This document shows positions 17,299 to 24,983 of a stretch of DNA of 34,347 nucleotides, in pieces. The DNA lies in assembly GCA_017509245.1 (NCBI GenBank), contig JAFWQC010000030.1, forward strand, positions 1 through 34,347. The letters run 5' to 3'. Every line of letters starts with the position of its first letter. Positions within the stretch are counted from its first letter, which is position 1. A model generated the notes under the pieces. It was not told the DNA's origin. It did no database searches and saw nothing but the letters and a program-made list of their open reading frames with translations. The DNA is from Clostridiales bacterium. Its GTDB lineage: Bacteria > Bacillota > Clostridia > Saccharofermentanales > Saccharofermentanaceae. A program made the translations under genes and the position numbers.

Positions 17299-19476
17299 AT
17301 GGCAACGATACATCTGTCTAATCCCGTAACCGATCTTTACGGTATAGGTCCTGCTGCGGAAGAGAAGCTTGCAAAGCTCGACATATATACCGTTTACGAT
17401 CTTATCGCATTTATCCCGTGGCGCTACGACGACTGGTCACAGTTAGGGACCATATCATCAATTGACATGCCCGGAAGTTATGACGATAACCAGGGTTATG
17501 ACCTGTCATTCAGAGGAACAATATCGACCAATCCCACGGTCAACATAACGAGCAGGAAGAAGCCTTTGAGTTTCTTCGTCAACGACGGCACCGGAAGGAT
17601 CAAGCTCACATTCTTTAATTCACAGTATCTGGCAGGCAAGTTCTCGCTCGGCGATGAGTGCTTCGTTCATGGCAATGCTACACTTTTTAACGGCCAGATG
17701 CAGATGGTAAATCCATATATCGAGAAGGCTGAGAAGATCGAAGATAACGCGCTCGTAAGACCCGTATATCACCTTACGGCCGGCATCACATCCAATAACA
17801 TCTCCAAGTGGGTAAGGACCGCGATGAAGCTCTGCGGAGACGAACTGCTCTCTGTCATTCCCAAATCAATTGCTGAGGAAAAGGGCTTTGTTTCTCCCAG
17901 AAGAGTCTACGAGATGGCTCATTTTCCGGCTACTCTTGAAGAGGCGCGCAAAGCACGTGAACAGCTTGCATATGAGGAGCTTATACTTCTCGGCATCGGT
18001 ATGAAGTTATACAGTTCAGGTCATGGAGTAAAGGAAGTTGCCGAGCAGGTGATCCCTTCAGGACCTGACGGGATCGGCCGCGAACAGGCTGCGAGATGGA
18101 ACCTGATCAAGGGCAATCTCGGATTTACGCTTACTTCAGACCAGACTGCTGCTTTCCGTGATGTTCAGACTGACCTCATGTCCACTGTTCCGATGAACAG
18201 ACTTATCCAGGGCGACGTCGGTTCAGGCAAGACCATGGTCGCTGCTTTATCAATGGTAATAACCGCACTGATGGGCAAGCAGGCAGTACTTCTTGCGCCC
18301 ACTTCAGTTCTTGCTTCACAGCACTATAAGACGATATCAAGACTAATGCAGAACAGCGGCATGGAGCCCGTTCTCCTGCTCGGAAAGACCAAGCCTTCAG
18401 AGAAGGCAGAGATAAAAGAGAAGATCGCTTCAGGAACTGCGCGTGTCATTATCGGAACGCATGCGCTTCTTACTGACGATATCAGGTTCAAAGACCTTGC
18501 TCTGGTAATTGCAGACGAGCAGCACCGCTTCGGCGTCAAACAGCGCGAAAAGCTGTTGTTCAAAGATACCGTTAATGACGGCACTGTTAAGAGCGTTCAT
18601 AACCTGATAATGACGGCAACGCCTATTCCGAGAACACTTGCCATGGTCATCTACGGCGATATGGCAACATCTGTGATAAGGCAGAAACCTGCAGGACGTC
18701 AGGAGATCACGACCTGGTTTGTTAACTCCAAGAAGAGTAAGGCAATCGAGGAGATGATGAGCGTAAAGCTTGCTGCAGGTGAGCAGATCTATATCGTATG
18801 TGCGAAGATCGATAAGGACGAGACAGAGGCAGGCTCTGATAATCTCATAGGAGGACCCGTAGGAGGGGACGAGAGCGTAACCAGTGTTTTCGAGATGAAG
18901 AAAATGGTGGATTCAATGAGCGATCTTTCACAGTATTCAAGCGCGGTCCTCTATGGTTCCATGAAGGAAAAAGAAAAGCTTGAGACCATGGAAAGATTCA
19001 TCGCCGGAGATATAAAGATACTGATCTCCACTACTGTTATCGAAGTTGGCGTGGATAACCCCAACGCCAATGTAATGATAATAATGGATGCGGACAGGTT
19101 CGGTCTGTCGACGCTTCACCAGCTGAGGGGACGTATCGGAAGAGGTGACAAGAAGTCATTCTGCCTGCTGGTATCCGAATCAAGATCTGAGCTCGCGCTT
19201 CAGCGAATGAAGATGATGTGTGAATCATCGGACGGTTTCGAACTTGCGGAAAAAGACCTTGAATTAAGAGGCCCCGGAGATTTTTACGGTACAAGGCAGC
19301 ACGGTATCCCTACACTTCGTGCCGCAAATCTATATACTGATATGAAGATCGCATCTGAAGCTACGGAAGCGGTCAACAGGATAATCGAAGAAGGCGGCGA
19401 AGAAGCAGAACGTCTTAATGATGCGATAAAGAAGATGTTCGAATTAAGATTCGCCAGAAAGATGGAGCAGATCTGA
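17299..19476 (+). CDS. recG: ATP-dependent DNA helicase RecG
   Basis: Superfamily 2 branch-migration helicase that rescues stalled forks and processes Holliday junctions. From ATG 17299, seven bases after the nth stop with AAGGA upstream, it has 725 residues, a little above the usual 680. It shows an N-terminal wedge/OB domain (GRIKLTFFNSQYL), Walker A GDVGSGKT (K311), the DEQH box in VIADEQHRFGVKQRE, MTATPIPRTLAM, and the C-terminal TTVIEVGVDNPNANVMIIMDA plus QLRGRIGRG. An insertion near residues 515-535 (SDNLIGGPVGGDE) is not usual. The stop overlaps the next start (TGATG). Confidence 0.96.
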   Translation: MATIHLSNPVTDLYGIGPAAEEKLAKLDIYTVYDLIAFIPWRYDDWSQLGTISSIDMPGSYDDNQGYDLSFRGTISTNPTVNITSRKKPLSFFVNDGTGRIKLTFFNSQYLAGKFSLGDECFVHGNATLFNGQMQMVNPYIEKAEKIEDNALVRPVYHLTAGITSNNISKWVRTAMKLCGDELLSVIPKSIAEEKGFVSPRRVYEMAHFPATLEEARKAREQLAYEELILLGIGMKLYSSGHGVKEVAEQVIPSGPDGIGREQAARWNLIKGNLGFTLTSDQTAAFRDVQTDLMSTVPMNRLIQGDVGSGKTMVAALSMVITALMGKQAVLLAPTSVLASQHYKTISRLMQNSGMEPVLLLGKTKPSEKAEIKEKIASGTARVIIGTHALLTDDIRFKDLALVIADEQHRFGVKQREKLLFKDTVNDGTVKSVHNLIMTATPIPRTLAMVIYGDMATSVIRQKPAGRQEITTWFVNSKKSKAIEEMMSVKLAAGEQIYIVCAKIDKDETEAGSDNLIGGPVGGDESVTSVFEMKKMVDSMSDLSQYSSAVLYGSMKEKEKLETMERFIAGDIKILISTTVIEVGVDNPNANVMIIMDADRFGLSTLHQLRGRIGRGDKKSFCLLVSESRSELALQRMKMMCESSDGFELAEKDLELRGPGDFYGTRQHGIPTLRAANLYTDMKIASEATEAVNRIIEEGGEEAERLNDAIKKMFELRFARKMEQI

Positions 19477-20039
19477 TGCCTAGAGTAGTTACGGGAAGAT
19501 TCAGAGGCGCGGTGCTTCAGGCGCCTGAGGGAGATAAGACAAGACCTACGACCGACAAGGTCAAGGAGGCGTTGTTCTCGATAATACAGAGCGACGTTCC
19601 GGATTCGGAATTCCTGGACCTTTTCGCGGGCTCGGGACAGATAGGCATCGAGGCGGTAAGCCGCGGCGCAAAGCGCGCGACGCTCGTAGACAGGAGCGGT
19701 CAGGCCGCAGGCATAATCTCTAAGAATATAAGCAAGGTTAAGCTCGACGGCTCAGATGAGATAAGATTCTACAAGAGGACCACGGGACAGGCTTTGGAGC
19801 TCTTAGGGCAGGCGGGCGAGAAATTTGATATTATATTCATGGACCCGCCCTATAAGGACGTGCCTGTAAGGCTTGAGGAAGCAACGAAGCTCATAGAACA
19901 GTATAAGCTTCTTGACCCTCAGGGAATGCTCATCGTAGAGCATGACAGGGACTACGAACCGCCCGAAGAACTTAACGGCTTAAGGCGTGTTCGTTCTTGT
20001 AGTTACGGGATTACAGTGATAACATTTTTTAAGATATAA
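19476..20039 (+). CDS. rsmD: 16S rRNA (guanine(966)-N(2))-methyltransferase RsmD
   Basis: SAM-dependent enzyme methylating G966 of 16S rRNA. It has 187 residues, the family norm. Blocks are RPTTDKVKEALFSII, the SAM-binding FLDLFAGSGQIGIEAVSRGA, and the catalytic MDPPYKD, typical of N-methyltransferases acting on bases. The start overlaps the recG stop by one base, with GGAG eight bases upstream. It is followed by coaD, a very common pairing in Firmicutes. Confidence 0.95.
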   Translation: MPRVVTGRFRGAVLQAPEGDKTRPTTDKVKEALFSIIQSDVPDSEFLDLFAGSGQIGIEAVSRGAKRATLVDRSGQAAGIISKNISKVKLDGSDEIRFYKRTTGQALELLGQAGEKFDIIFMDPPYKDVPVRLEEATKLIEQYKLLDPQGMLIVEHDRDYEPPEELNGLRRVRSCSYGITVITFFKI

Positions 20040-20058
20040 ATATCGGAGGATGGCAGGT

Positions 20059-20553
20059 TTGAAGGTAATGCTCTTCCCGGGGACGTTCGATCCCTTTACA
20101 AGAGGACACAGAGACATTGCAAGAAGGGCTTCAAAGCTCTGTGATAAGCTTGTCATCGCTGTTATGGAAAATGCAGCAAAGAAGCCTTTGTTTTCTCCCG
20201 AAGAGAGGGTGGAACTGATAAAGCTCTCATTGAAGAATGATGACCTGTCAAACGTCGAAGTTATGGCATGGGGCGGACTTCTCGTTGACCTTTATCAAAA
20301 ACTCGGGTGCTGTGCTTCGGTAAGAGGCATCAGATCTGAGTCGGACTTCAGATATGAGTCCGAGCACGCACTTGCCAACCGCCTGCTTTTCGCAGGTTAC
20401 GACGCAGTGCTCCTGCCCTGCAGAGACGACCTGTCTCTCATCAGCTCTTCGATGGTAAAAGAAGTCGGTTCATACGGCGGAGACATTTCAAAGATGGTTC
20501 CGGCCGAGATAATAGATCTTGTAAAGGATAAATTATTGAAAGGAAGGACATAA
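20059..20553 (+). CDS. coaD: Phosphopantetheine adenylyltransferase
   Basis: Penultimate enzyme of coenzyme A synthesis, a nucleotidyltransferase making dephospho-CoA from phosphopantetheine and ATP. I choose the TTG at 20059, giving 164 residues beginning MKVMLFPGTFDPFTRGH. The in-frame ATG at 20050 directly abuts GGAGG (20045-20049) and cannot use it, whereas the TTG lies nine bases after, and the resulting N-terminus matches the family exactly. Motifs are the TRGH version of the nucleotidyltransferase T/HxGH, the RGIRSESDFRYE substrate region and ISSSMVKEV. Confidence 0.94.
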   Translation: MKVMLFPGTFDPFTRGHRDIARRASKLCDKLVIAVMENAAKKPLFSPEERVELIKLSLKNDDLSNVEVMAWGGLLVDLYQKLGCCASVRGIRSESDFRYESEHALANRLLFAGYDAVLLPCRDDLSLISSSMVKEVGSYGGDISKMVPAEIIDLVKDKLLKGRT

Positions 20554-20555
20554 AA

Positions 20556-21050
20556 ATGGAGAACAGCAATTTCAATCAGGGAGGACAGCGTTACGACGCT
20601 ATCAAGCATATCGACTATCTTATCGATATGGTTAAGGATGCATCGAGTGTTCCTTTCTCAGACAAGTGCTCTATCGAGAGAACAGAGACGATCAATTCGC
20701 TTCAGATCCTTAAGAACAATCTTCCCGCTGCTGTTGCACAGTCCAACGACATCGTTGCCAGAGCACAGGATATCATCAGCACTGCAAGAGAGAAGAATAA
20801 GAAGATCATCGATGACGCTAACCGCATGTATGCAATGAAGGTCAATGATCACGAGATCACCAGAGGCGCAAGGGAAGAAGCTGCACAGATCATCGCCAAC
20901 GCAGAAGCTCAGGCAGAAGAACTCAGAAGAAATGCTCATATCTATGTTAAGTCTCTCCTTGAGAACGTTAACGAGACTCTCTCTGACAACATCGCAAAGA
21001 TCCAGACCAATCTTTCCGAGATCAATTCAACTCTCGAAGAGGGCGAGTAA
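20556..21050 (+). CDS. Coiled-coil protein of unknown function
   Basis: 164 residues, almost entirely predicted helix, with Ala, Glu, Gln, Asn and Arg dominating and a long heptad-like stretch from about 55 to 130 (AQDIISTAREKNKKIIDDA..., REEAAQIIANAEAQAEELRRNA). No signal peptide or membrane segment. It resembles the DivIVA-like or ATP-synthase-b-like coiled-coil proteins often encoded just after coaD in Clostridia, but I do not recognise a named family. Ribosome site AAGGAAGG is about 9 bases upstream, and it starts three bases after coaD, so it closes this operon before the terminator. A role in cell shape or division scaffolding is only suggested by company. Confidence 0.85.
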   Translation: MENSNFNQGGQRYDAIKHIDYLIDMVKDASSVPFSDKCSIERTETINSLQILKNNLPAAVAQSNDIVARAQDIISTAREKNKKIIDDANRMYAMKVNDHEITRGAREEAAQIIANAEAQAEELRRNAHIYVKSLLENVNETLSDNIAKIQTNLSEINSTLEEGE

Positions 21051-21082
21051 TAACTTAGGGTCAGTAATTTAAAGACTAGATC

Positions 21083-21112
21083 AGGACCGCTGTAAAAGGC
21101 GGTCCTTTTGTT
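21083..21112 (+). terminator. Intrinsic terminator
   Basis: AGGACCGC at 21083-21090 pairs with GCGGTCCT at 21099-21106 (8-bp GC-rich stem, 8-base loop), followed by TTTTGTT. It lies 33 bp after the coiled-coil gene and marks the end of the long rightward gene block and the left edge of the AT-rich lipoprotein/ABC region. Confidence 0.85.
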
Positions 21113-21142
21113 GGGAAATATTACAGATGCCAAATCGTATAT

Positions 21143-21170
21143 TTGACAAAAAAATAGTATTTTATAAAAT
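21143..21170 (+). promoter_or_regulatory. Promoter of the first lipoprotein pair
   Basis: TTGACA at 21143-21148 and TAAAAT at 21165-21170 are separated by 16 bp. The same layout (TTGACA, 16 bp, TAGAAT) with a similar downstream GGATAATAG stretch occurs at 22255-22282 before the second pair, so the promoter was duplicated with the genes. Confidence 0.65.
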
Positions 21171-21207
21171 ATTCGTGCACGGCTGGATAATAGATAAGAG
21201 GATAATA

Positions 21208-21540
21208 ATGGAAAAGAGATTATTGGCATTAGTAATGCTTGCGGTCTGCGTCGTATCACTTACGTCCTGTTCTACGGCAGGTACATATTATAACACCAAA
21301 GAAGATGATTCATATATCCAAGTTAGTATTGGAAGTAATGAAACAAAAGGCAAGGGCTACGTTAGAAGGTTATATTGCAAGAGCCGTGATGAATGGATGA
21401 CAGGTAAATTTGATTACGATGGCGGAAAAGTTGTCGTTCATCAAGGGTTAAATATTTACATATCTTTAGGTACTGCGGGTTTTAGTGTAGATAAAAGCAC
21501 CAGTACTATTAAGTATTCAGGATATGAATACAAAAAGTGA
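21208..21540 (+). CDS. Small lipoprotein A, copy 1
   Basis: 110 residues from ATG 21208, with AAGAGG six bases upstream; a longer in-frame form from 21127 lacks a ribosome site and would begin before the promoter. The N-terminus is a lipoprotein signal: MEKR, a hydrophobic run, and lipobox LTSC with Cys21 as the lipid-bearing residue. The mature part, about 90 residues, is rich in Ser, Thr, Gly, Lys and Tyr with alternating polar/hydrophobic residues, suggesting a small beta-sandwich. It is homologous to the product of 22320-22640 (shared SYIxxxxGSNExxGxGY near the start and IxYSGYxYKK at the end). I do not recognise the family. Base composition is more AT-rich than in the genes to the left. 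Confidence 0.8.
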   Translation: MEKRLLALVMLAVCVVSLTSCSTAGTYYNTKEDDSYIQVSIGSNETKGKGYVRRLYCKSRDEWMTGKFDYDGGKVVVHQGLNIYISLGTAGFSVDKSTSTIKYSGYEYKK

Positions 21541-21611
21541 TAGGATTCTGAACTAGCTTTTTTATTCATTAATAGTTGTTCAGCCATGCTTTATTTCAGG
21601 AGAATATGAAT

Positions 21612-22091
21612 ATGAAAAAAAGATTTTTATGTGTGTGTTGTATTTTGATGGTTCTAATTCAATCATCATGTTCTAATCCCTCAGCAAAGATTAAATATGG
21701 TGTTTATAGATCAGAAACTTCTGATGCTTACATTGAAGTTTATGAAGATAGTACGGTCTATATTAATTACGATTTATCAGTGTTTGAAAAGATATTAGAG
21801 GATGAGACAATTGAATACGCGGATTTTAGTGAAAACGAAGCTCAAATTATTAGAGAAAACTTTAATCTTAATAGAGACTTTGCCAACAAAAAAGTGAAAT
21901 ATGAGTTGGATGATGGATGGTATAAATATGAGGGTTATATCAGTTTTCTCTTTTATTTGAATAATCCATATGAAGAGGGCGTTGTTTCATGGGGGTTAGC
22001 TTATTATCCGGTAAGTGAAAAGATCATACTGGAGGCCGATAGTACGGTCTCTGATGATCATGTAAGCGAGATATTTGTTTTAGAGAAATAA
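21612..22091 (+). CDS. Small lipoprotein B, copy 1
   Basis: 159 residues from ATG 21612, nine bases after AGGAG; ATG 21606 is possible but too close to it. A signal peptide ends in QSSC, with Cys20 the likely lipidated residue (the -3 position is Gln, so the lipobox is imperfect). The mature part starts KIKYGVYRSETSDAYIEV, is acidic and Tyr-rich, and ends DDHVSEIFVLEK. It is about 60% identical by eye to the second copy at 22704-23189. No family recognised. It is followed directly by a dead fragment of the ABC ATPase gene, just as the second copy is followed by the intact gene. Confidence 0.8.
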   Translation: MKKRFLCVCCILMVLIQSSCSNPSAKIKYGVYRSETSDAYIEVYEDSTVYINYDLSVFEKILEDETIEYADFSENEAQIIRENFNLNRDFANKKVKYELDDGWYKYEGYISFLFYLNNPYEEGVVSWGLAYYPVSEKIILEADSTVSDDHVSEIFVLEK

Positions 22092-22092
22092 T

Positions 22093-22161
22093 ATGATAAT
22101 CATTGAATAACTCACTAAAGTATATGACGGTGCCGACAGAGCTGCACTTGATGGTGTAGAT
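22093..22161 (+). pseudogene. Truncated remnant of the ABC ATPase gene
   Basis: These 69 bases match the first 69 bases of the intact ATPase gene (23192-23260) with four mismatches by eye. One of them turns codon 6 (CAA) into TAA, and the similarity stops abruptly after the GTAGAT codons. It occupies the same place after lipoprotein B copy 1 as the intact gene does after copy 2. It is the junction left by a tandem duplication of the A-B-ABC unit. Nothing coding is seen from here to 22319. Confidence 0.85.
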
Positions 22162-22254
22162 ATCAGAAAGATGTTGAAATAGTAGACGCTTATAATTTGA
22201 CTCCATAGCTACACGGAACAGATAAACAATAAAAAATAAATATAACAATTATAC

Positions 22255-22282
22255 TTGACACCTCCGTACTCTTTTATAGAAT
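22255..22282 (+). promoter_or_regulatory. Promoter of the second lipoprotein pair and ABC operon
   Basis: Consensus TTGACA at 22255-22260, 16-bp spacer, TAGAAT at 22277-22282. It probably drives lipoprotein A2, B2, the ATPase and both permeases, as no later promoter stands out and the last four genes are packed tightly. Confidence 0.7.
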
Positions 22283-22319
22283 AGTTATGTGGGTCGGATA
22301 ATAGGAAAGAGATGTTTTT

Positions 22320-22640
22320 ATGAAAACTAAAGTTCTGTCTGCAATATTGATTGTAGTCTGTGTTTTGTCTTGTACTGGATGTATATCCGGAAAGTATACA
22401 AATACAAGTGACAGTTCATCCTACATCGAACTTTATGTAGGTAGTAATGAATATAGCGGTAGTGGCTACGCTAGAAATGTATATACACCTGATTTATTAC
22501 TTACTGGTACGTTAAACTACGCAAACGATACTGCAACTGTTACGGTAGGTCGCATAAATTATATATACAGTCGTAGTCAGATCAGTGTAAATAAATCTGC
22601 TAAATCAATTACATTTAAAGGTTACACCTACAAGAAGTAG
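22320..22640 (+). CDS. Small lipoprotein A, copy 2
   Basis: 106 residues. Signal peptide MKTKVLSAILIVVCVLSCTGC; the lipidated residue could be Cys21 (CTGC) or Cys18 (VLSC, the better lipobox). The mature part of roughly 85 residues is Ser/Thr/Tyr-rich, lacks cysteine, and is homologous to copy 1 at 21208 with about 40% identity by eye, sharing SSYIELYVGSNE and the C-terminal FKGYTYKK. Unknown family. The ribosome site is AGGAAAGAG, slightly far from the ATG. Promoter 38 bases upstream. Confidence 0.8.
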   Translation: MKTKVLSAILIVVCVLSCTGCISGKYTNTSDSSSYIELYVGSNEYSGSGYARNVYTPDLLLTGTLNYANDTATVTVGRINYIYSRSQISVNKSAKSITFKGYTYKK

Positions 22641-22703
22641 TTTTTGAAGATACTTGTTAAAACCAGTTATCCGACCACACTATTATTTTGCGAGGAAAAG
22701 AGA

Positions 22704-23189
22704 ATGATTAAAAAGAGTTTAGGTTTATTATTATCTGTTGTTGTGCTTATTTGTTTTGCGGCATGTTCTCTAGGTGCGCCTAAGATAAAGTGTGGAGTCT
22801 ACAGATCAGAGACTTCTGACGCTTATTTAGAAGTGTTTGATGACAATACTGTTCAAATTGCGAATTGCGACCTGTCAGTTTTAGAAAAAATATTAGAGGA
22901 CGACACCATTTATATGGCAGAACTAAATGAATCAGATTCTGAAGATTTAAGGGAAAGATGGGATCTGAACAGAGATTATGTTGACAATAGAGTGAAATAT
23001 GAGAGGGATGATGAGTTTTACAAATATGAGGGCAGTATTGGTCTTATTTTTCCTTTGGATAATCCATACGGCGTAGGATGTACTACATGGGGTTTTTCCT
23101 ATTATCCGGCCGGCGAAAAGATTATACTGGCGGCTGACGGTTTGGTCTCGGACGATCATATAAGCGAGATATTTGTTTTAGAGAAATAA
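22704..23189 (+). CDS. Small lipoprotein B, copy 2
   Basis: 161 residues from ATG 22704, preceded by GCGAGGAAAAGAGA; an in-frame TTG at 22644 is less likely. The signal peptide ends in a good lipobox FAAC with Cys21. Mature residues resemble copy 1 throughout (KCGVYRSETSDAYLEVFDD..., EKILEDDTI, WGFSYYPAGEKIIL, DDHISEIFVLEK). It ends two bases before the ABC ATPase start, so it is in the exporter operon, and may be the substrate-binding or accessory lipoprotein of the transporter. That role is inferred from position only. Confidence 0.82.
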   Translation: MIKKSLGLLLSVVVLICFAACSLGAPKIKCGVYRSETSDAYLEVFDDNTVQIANCDLSVLEKILEDDTIYMAELNESDSEDLRERWDLNRDYVDNRVKYERDDEFYKYEGSIGLIFPLDNPYGVGCTTWGFSYYPAGEKIILAADGLVSDDHISEIFVLEK

Positions 23190-23191
23190 TC

Positions 23192-23857
23192 ATGATAATA
23201 ATTGAACAACTCACTAAAGTATATGACAGCGCCGACAGAGCTGCACTTGATGGTGTAGATCTTAAGATTCGGGATGGTGAATTTGTGAGTATTGTCGGTA
23301 AATCCGGCAGTGGAAAATCCACATTGCTTCACTTGATCGGAGCCATCGAGAAGCCGACATCAGGAAAGATCACCGTAGACGATTTTGACCTTACTACTGC
23401 ATCGGATAATGATCTGTCAGATTACCGGAGCAGGAAAACAGGGTTTGTCTTCCAGTCATTTCATCTGGAACCGAATTTTACTGTTTATGACAATGTCAGA
23501 CTGCCTTTGCTCATAGCAGGGATTCCATACGGGGAGCATAAGGAGCGAATCGAGAAGATACTAGAAAAAGTTGATCTCAGTCAGAAGATCAATGATAAAG
23601 CCAGCAAACTTTCCGGTGGCGAGAAGCAGAGGTGTGCCATTGCAAGAGCCCTTGTTTGTGATCCTCCGTTGATCCTTGCAGATGAGCCGTGCGGCAACCT
23701 CGATTCCGAGAATTCATTGAAGATAATGAACCTTCTCAAAAGCATTAATGAAGAAGGAAAAGGTGTAATACTGATCACTCACGATAAAGAGGCAGCCCGT
23801 TACGCCGAGAGGATCATTGAGCTTAAAGACGGCAGGATAATTAATGAGATTTCGTGA
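23192..23857 (+). CDS. ABC transporter ATP-binding protein (MacB/LolD type)
   Basis: 221 residues, normal for a stand-alone LolD/MacB-class ATPase. Walker [10 protein letters not shown] at 36-44, Q loop [17 protein letters not shown], signature LSGGE at 140-144, Walker B ILADEP at 161-166, D loop GNLDS and H loop [16 protein letters not shown]. The FQSFHL and DNV stretch is characteristic of ATPases serving FtsX-like permeases. No strong ribosome site; it starts two bases after lipoprotein B2 and is likely translated by coupling. It overlaps the first permease gene by 14 bases. Confidence 0.95.
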   Translation: MIIIEQLTKVYDSADRAALDGVDLKIRDGEFVSIVGKSGSGKSTLLHLIGAIEKPTSGKITVDDFDLTTASDNDLSDYRSRKTGFVFQSFHLEPNFTVYDNVRLPLLIAGIPYGEHKERIEKILEKVDLSQKINDKASKLSGGEKQRCAIARALVCDPPLILADEPCGNLDSENSLKIMNLLKSINEEGKGVILITHDKEAARYAERIIELKDGRIINEIS

Positions 23858-24983
23858 GCTTTGCTGGTTTGCCAAGAAAGAGTTTTCGACGTGCCCGTTC
23901 CTTTATGCAGGCCTTTTGCTCCTGCTTGTTTTTGCATTGTCGGCAATCGGAATGACTTTCGAGACATTTTCGCGCTCTGTTGAAGCATTTTATGATTATG
24001 TCAACAAAATAGGGAATAACCAATTTGTTTGCGATCTTTACGGACTGCAGCTTGATGACCGCGAGCTGATTGAAGATATTGACTTCAGCGAGGTATATGC
24101 TGTAGACGAAGGCCGGGTGCAACCGGTTCTATATGTAGGAGAAGATAGAATAGGTGAGGAGTTTATTTATGCCAATCTTATTTATCCCCGGAAAGGCACT
24201 GATATAAGAACATATCAGGGTGAGGGTTTCAATTATACAAACGAAGATGATAATGTGGTTTGGATAAGTGATGAGCTATCAGAAACATATAATCTTTCTG
24301 TAGGAGATGAGATAATCCAGAAGATAGCTAAGGATGATTCCGAGATCAAATATACTGTCATAGGTTTATATCGTCCTAAAGAAAGTGACCCGGATATTGT
24401 TTTTGCTCTGGATACATATTGCTCTAACATGCTTGAGCATGGCGAATTTGTTCCTCACCATTTAGTCGGCACATTATCAGAATCGCGTTCTTACATTGGT
24501 GTGAGAAAGACACTTCGTGACAGGAACGTCGTTGTCCGTTGTGAATATGACGAGGTGTTTGATTTTCTTGCGATAGCAGATATTGTCATATATATTCTGT
24601 CAGCTGTTACAGCGCTTTTTGGCGTTTGGATGTTTAATAACGCTTTGGGAATAATGATCAGACGAAGAATGGTTTACCTTCTGAAACTCCGCATGATAGG
24701 TAGCCGTTCAGGTTCTATCCTGAAGATTTTCTGTTGCACAACGGCTTTAACCATCATTATCAGTTTTGTCATTTCAAGGGTTGTGGTTATTGCTTTTACC
24801 GGCTACATAAACGGTCTTATTGAAAAGTTTTATCAGATTGGAATTGCAGCAAAGTGGAGCATTAAGGGGTTCGTGGTAACACTTATTGCATGTGCTGTTG
24901 TATACCTGTTCGGTGTTCTTAAGCTCCGCAGTTCAATTAGAAAGGCTAATCTTGGTCAGGCATTGGAGGGCAGCAGAGCATGA
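23844..24983 (+). CDS. FtsX/MacB-like ABC permease, first subunit
   Basis: 379 residues with MacB-type topology: membrane segment at about 20-40, an extracellular domain of about 200 residues, then three segments near 243-265, 292-315 and 343-362. The RKANLGQALEGSRA end is cytoplasmic. Sequence is divergent; the call rests on topology, the FtsX-like three-helix C-terminal end and operon position. AGGA lies seven bases before the ATG. It overlaps the second permease by ATGA. Together with the ATPase and the second permease it would form a heterodimeric type VII ABC machine that works at the membrane or wall side and not as a classic importer. Confidence 0.82.
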   Translation: MRFRELCWFAKKEFSTCPFLYAGLLLLLVFALSAIGMTFETFSRSVEAFYDYVNKIGNNQFVCDLYGLQLDDRELIEDIDFSEVYAVDEGRVQPVLYVGEDRIGEEFIYANLIYPRKGTDIRTYQGEGFNYTNEDDNVVWISDELSETYNLSVGDEIIQKIAKDDSEIKYTVIGLYRPKESDPDIVFALDTYCSNMLEHGEFVPHHLVGTLSESRSYIGVRKTLRDRNVVVRCEYDEVFDFLAIADIVIYILSAVTALFGVWMFNNALGIMIRRRMVYLLKLRMIGSRSGSILKIFCCTTALTIIISFVISRVVVIAFTGYINGLIEKFYQIGIAAKWSIKGFVVTLIACAVVYLFGVLKLRSSIRKANLGQALEGSRA

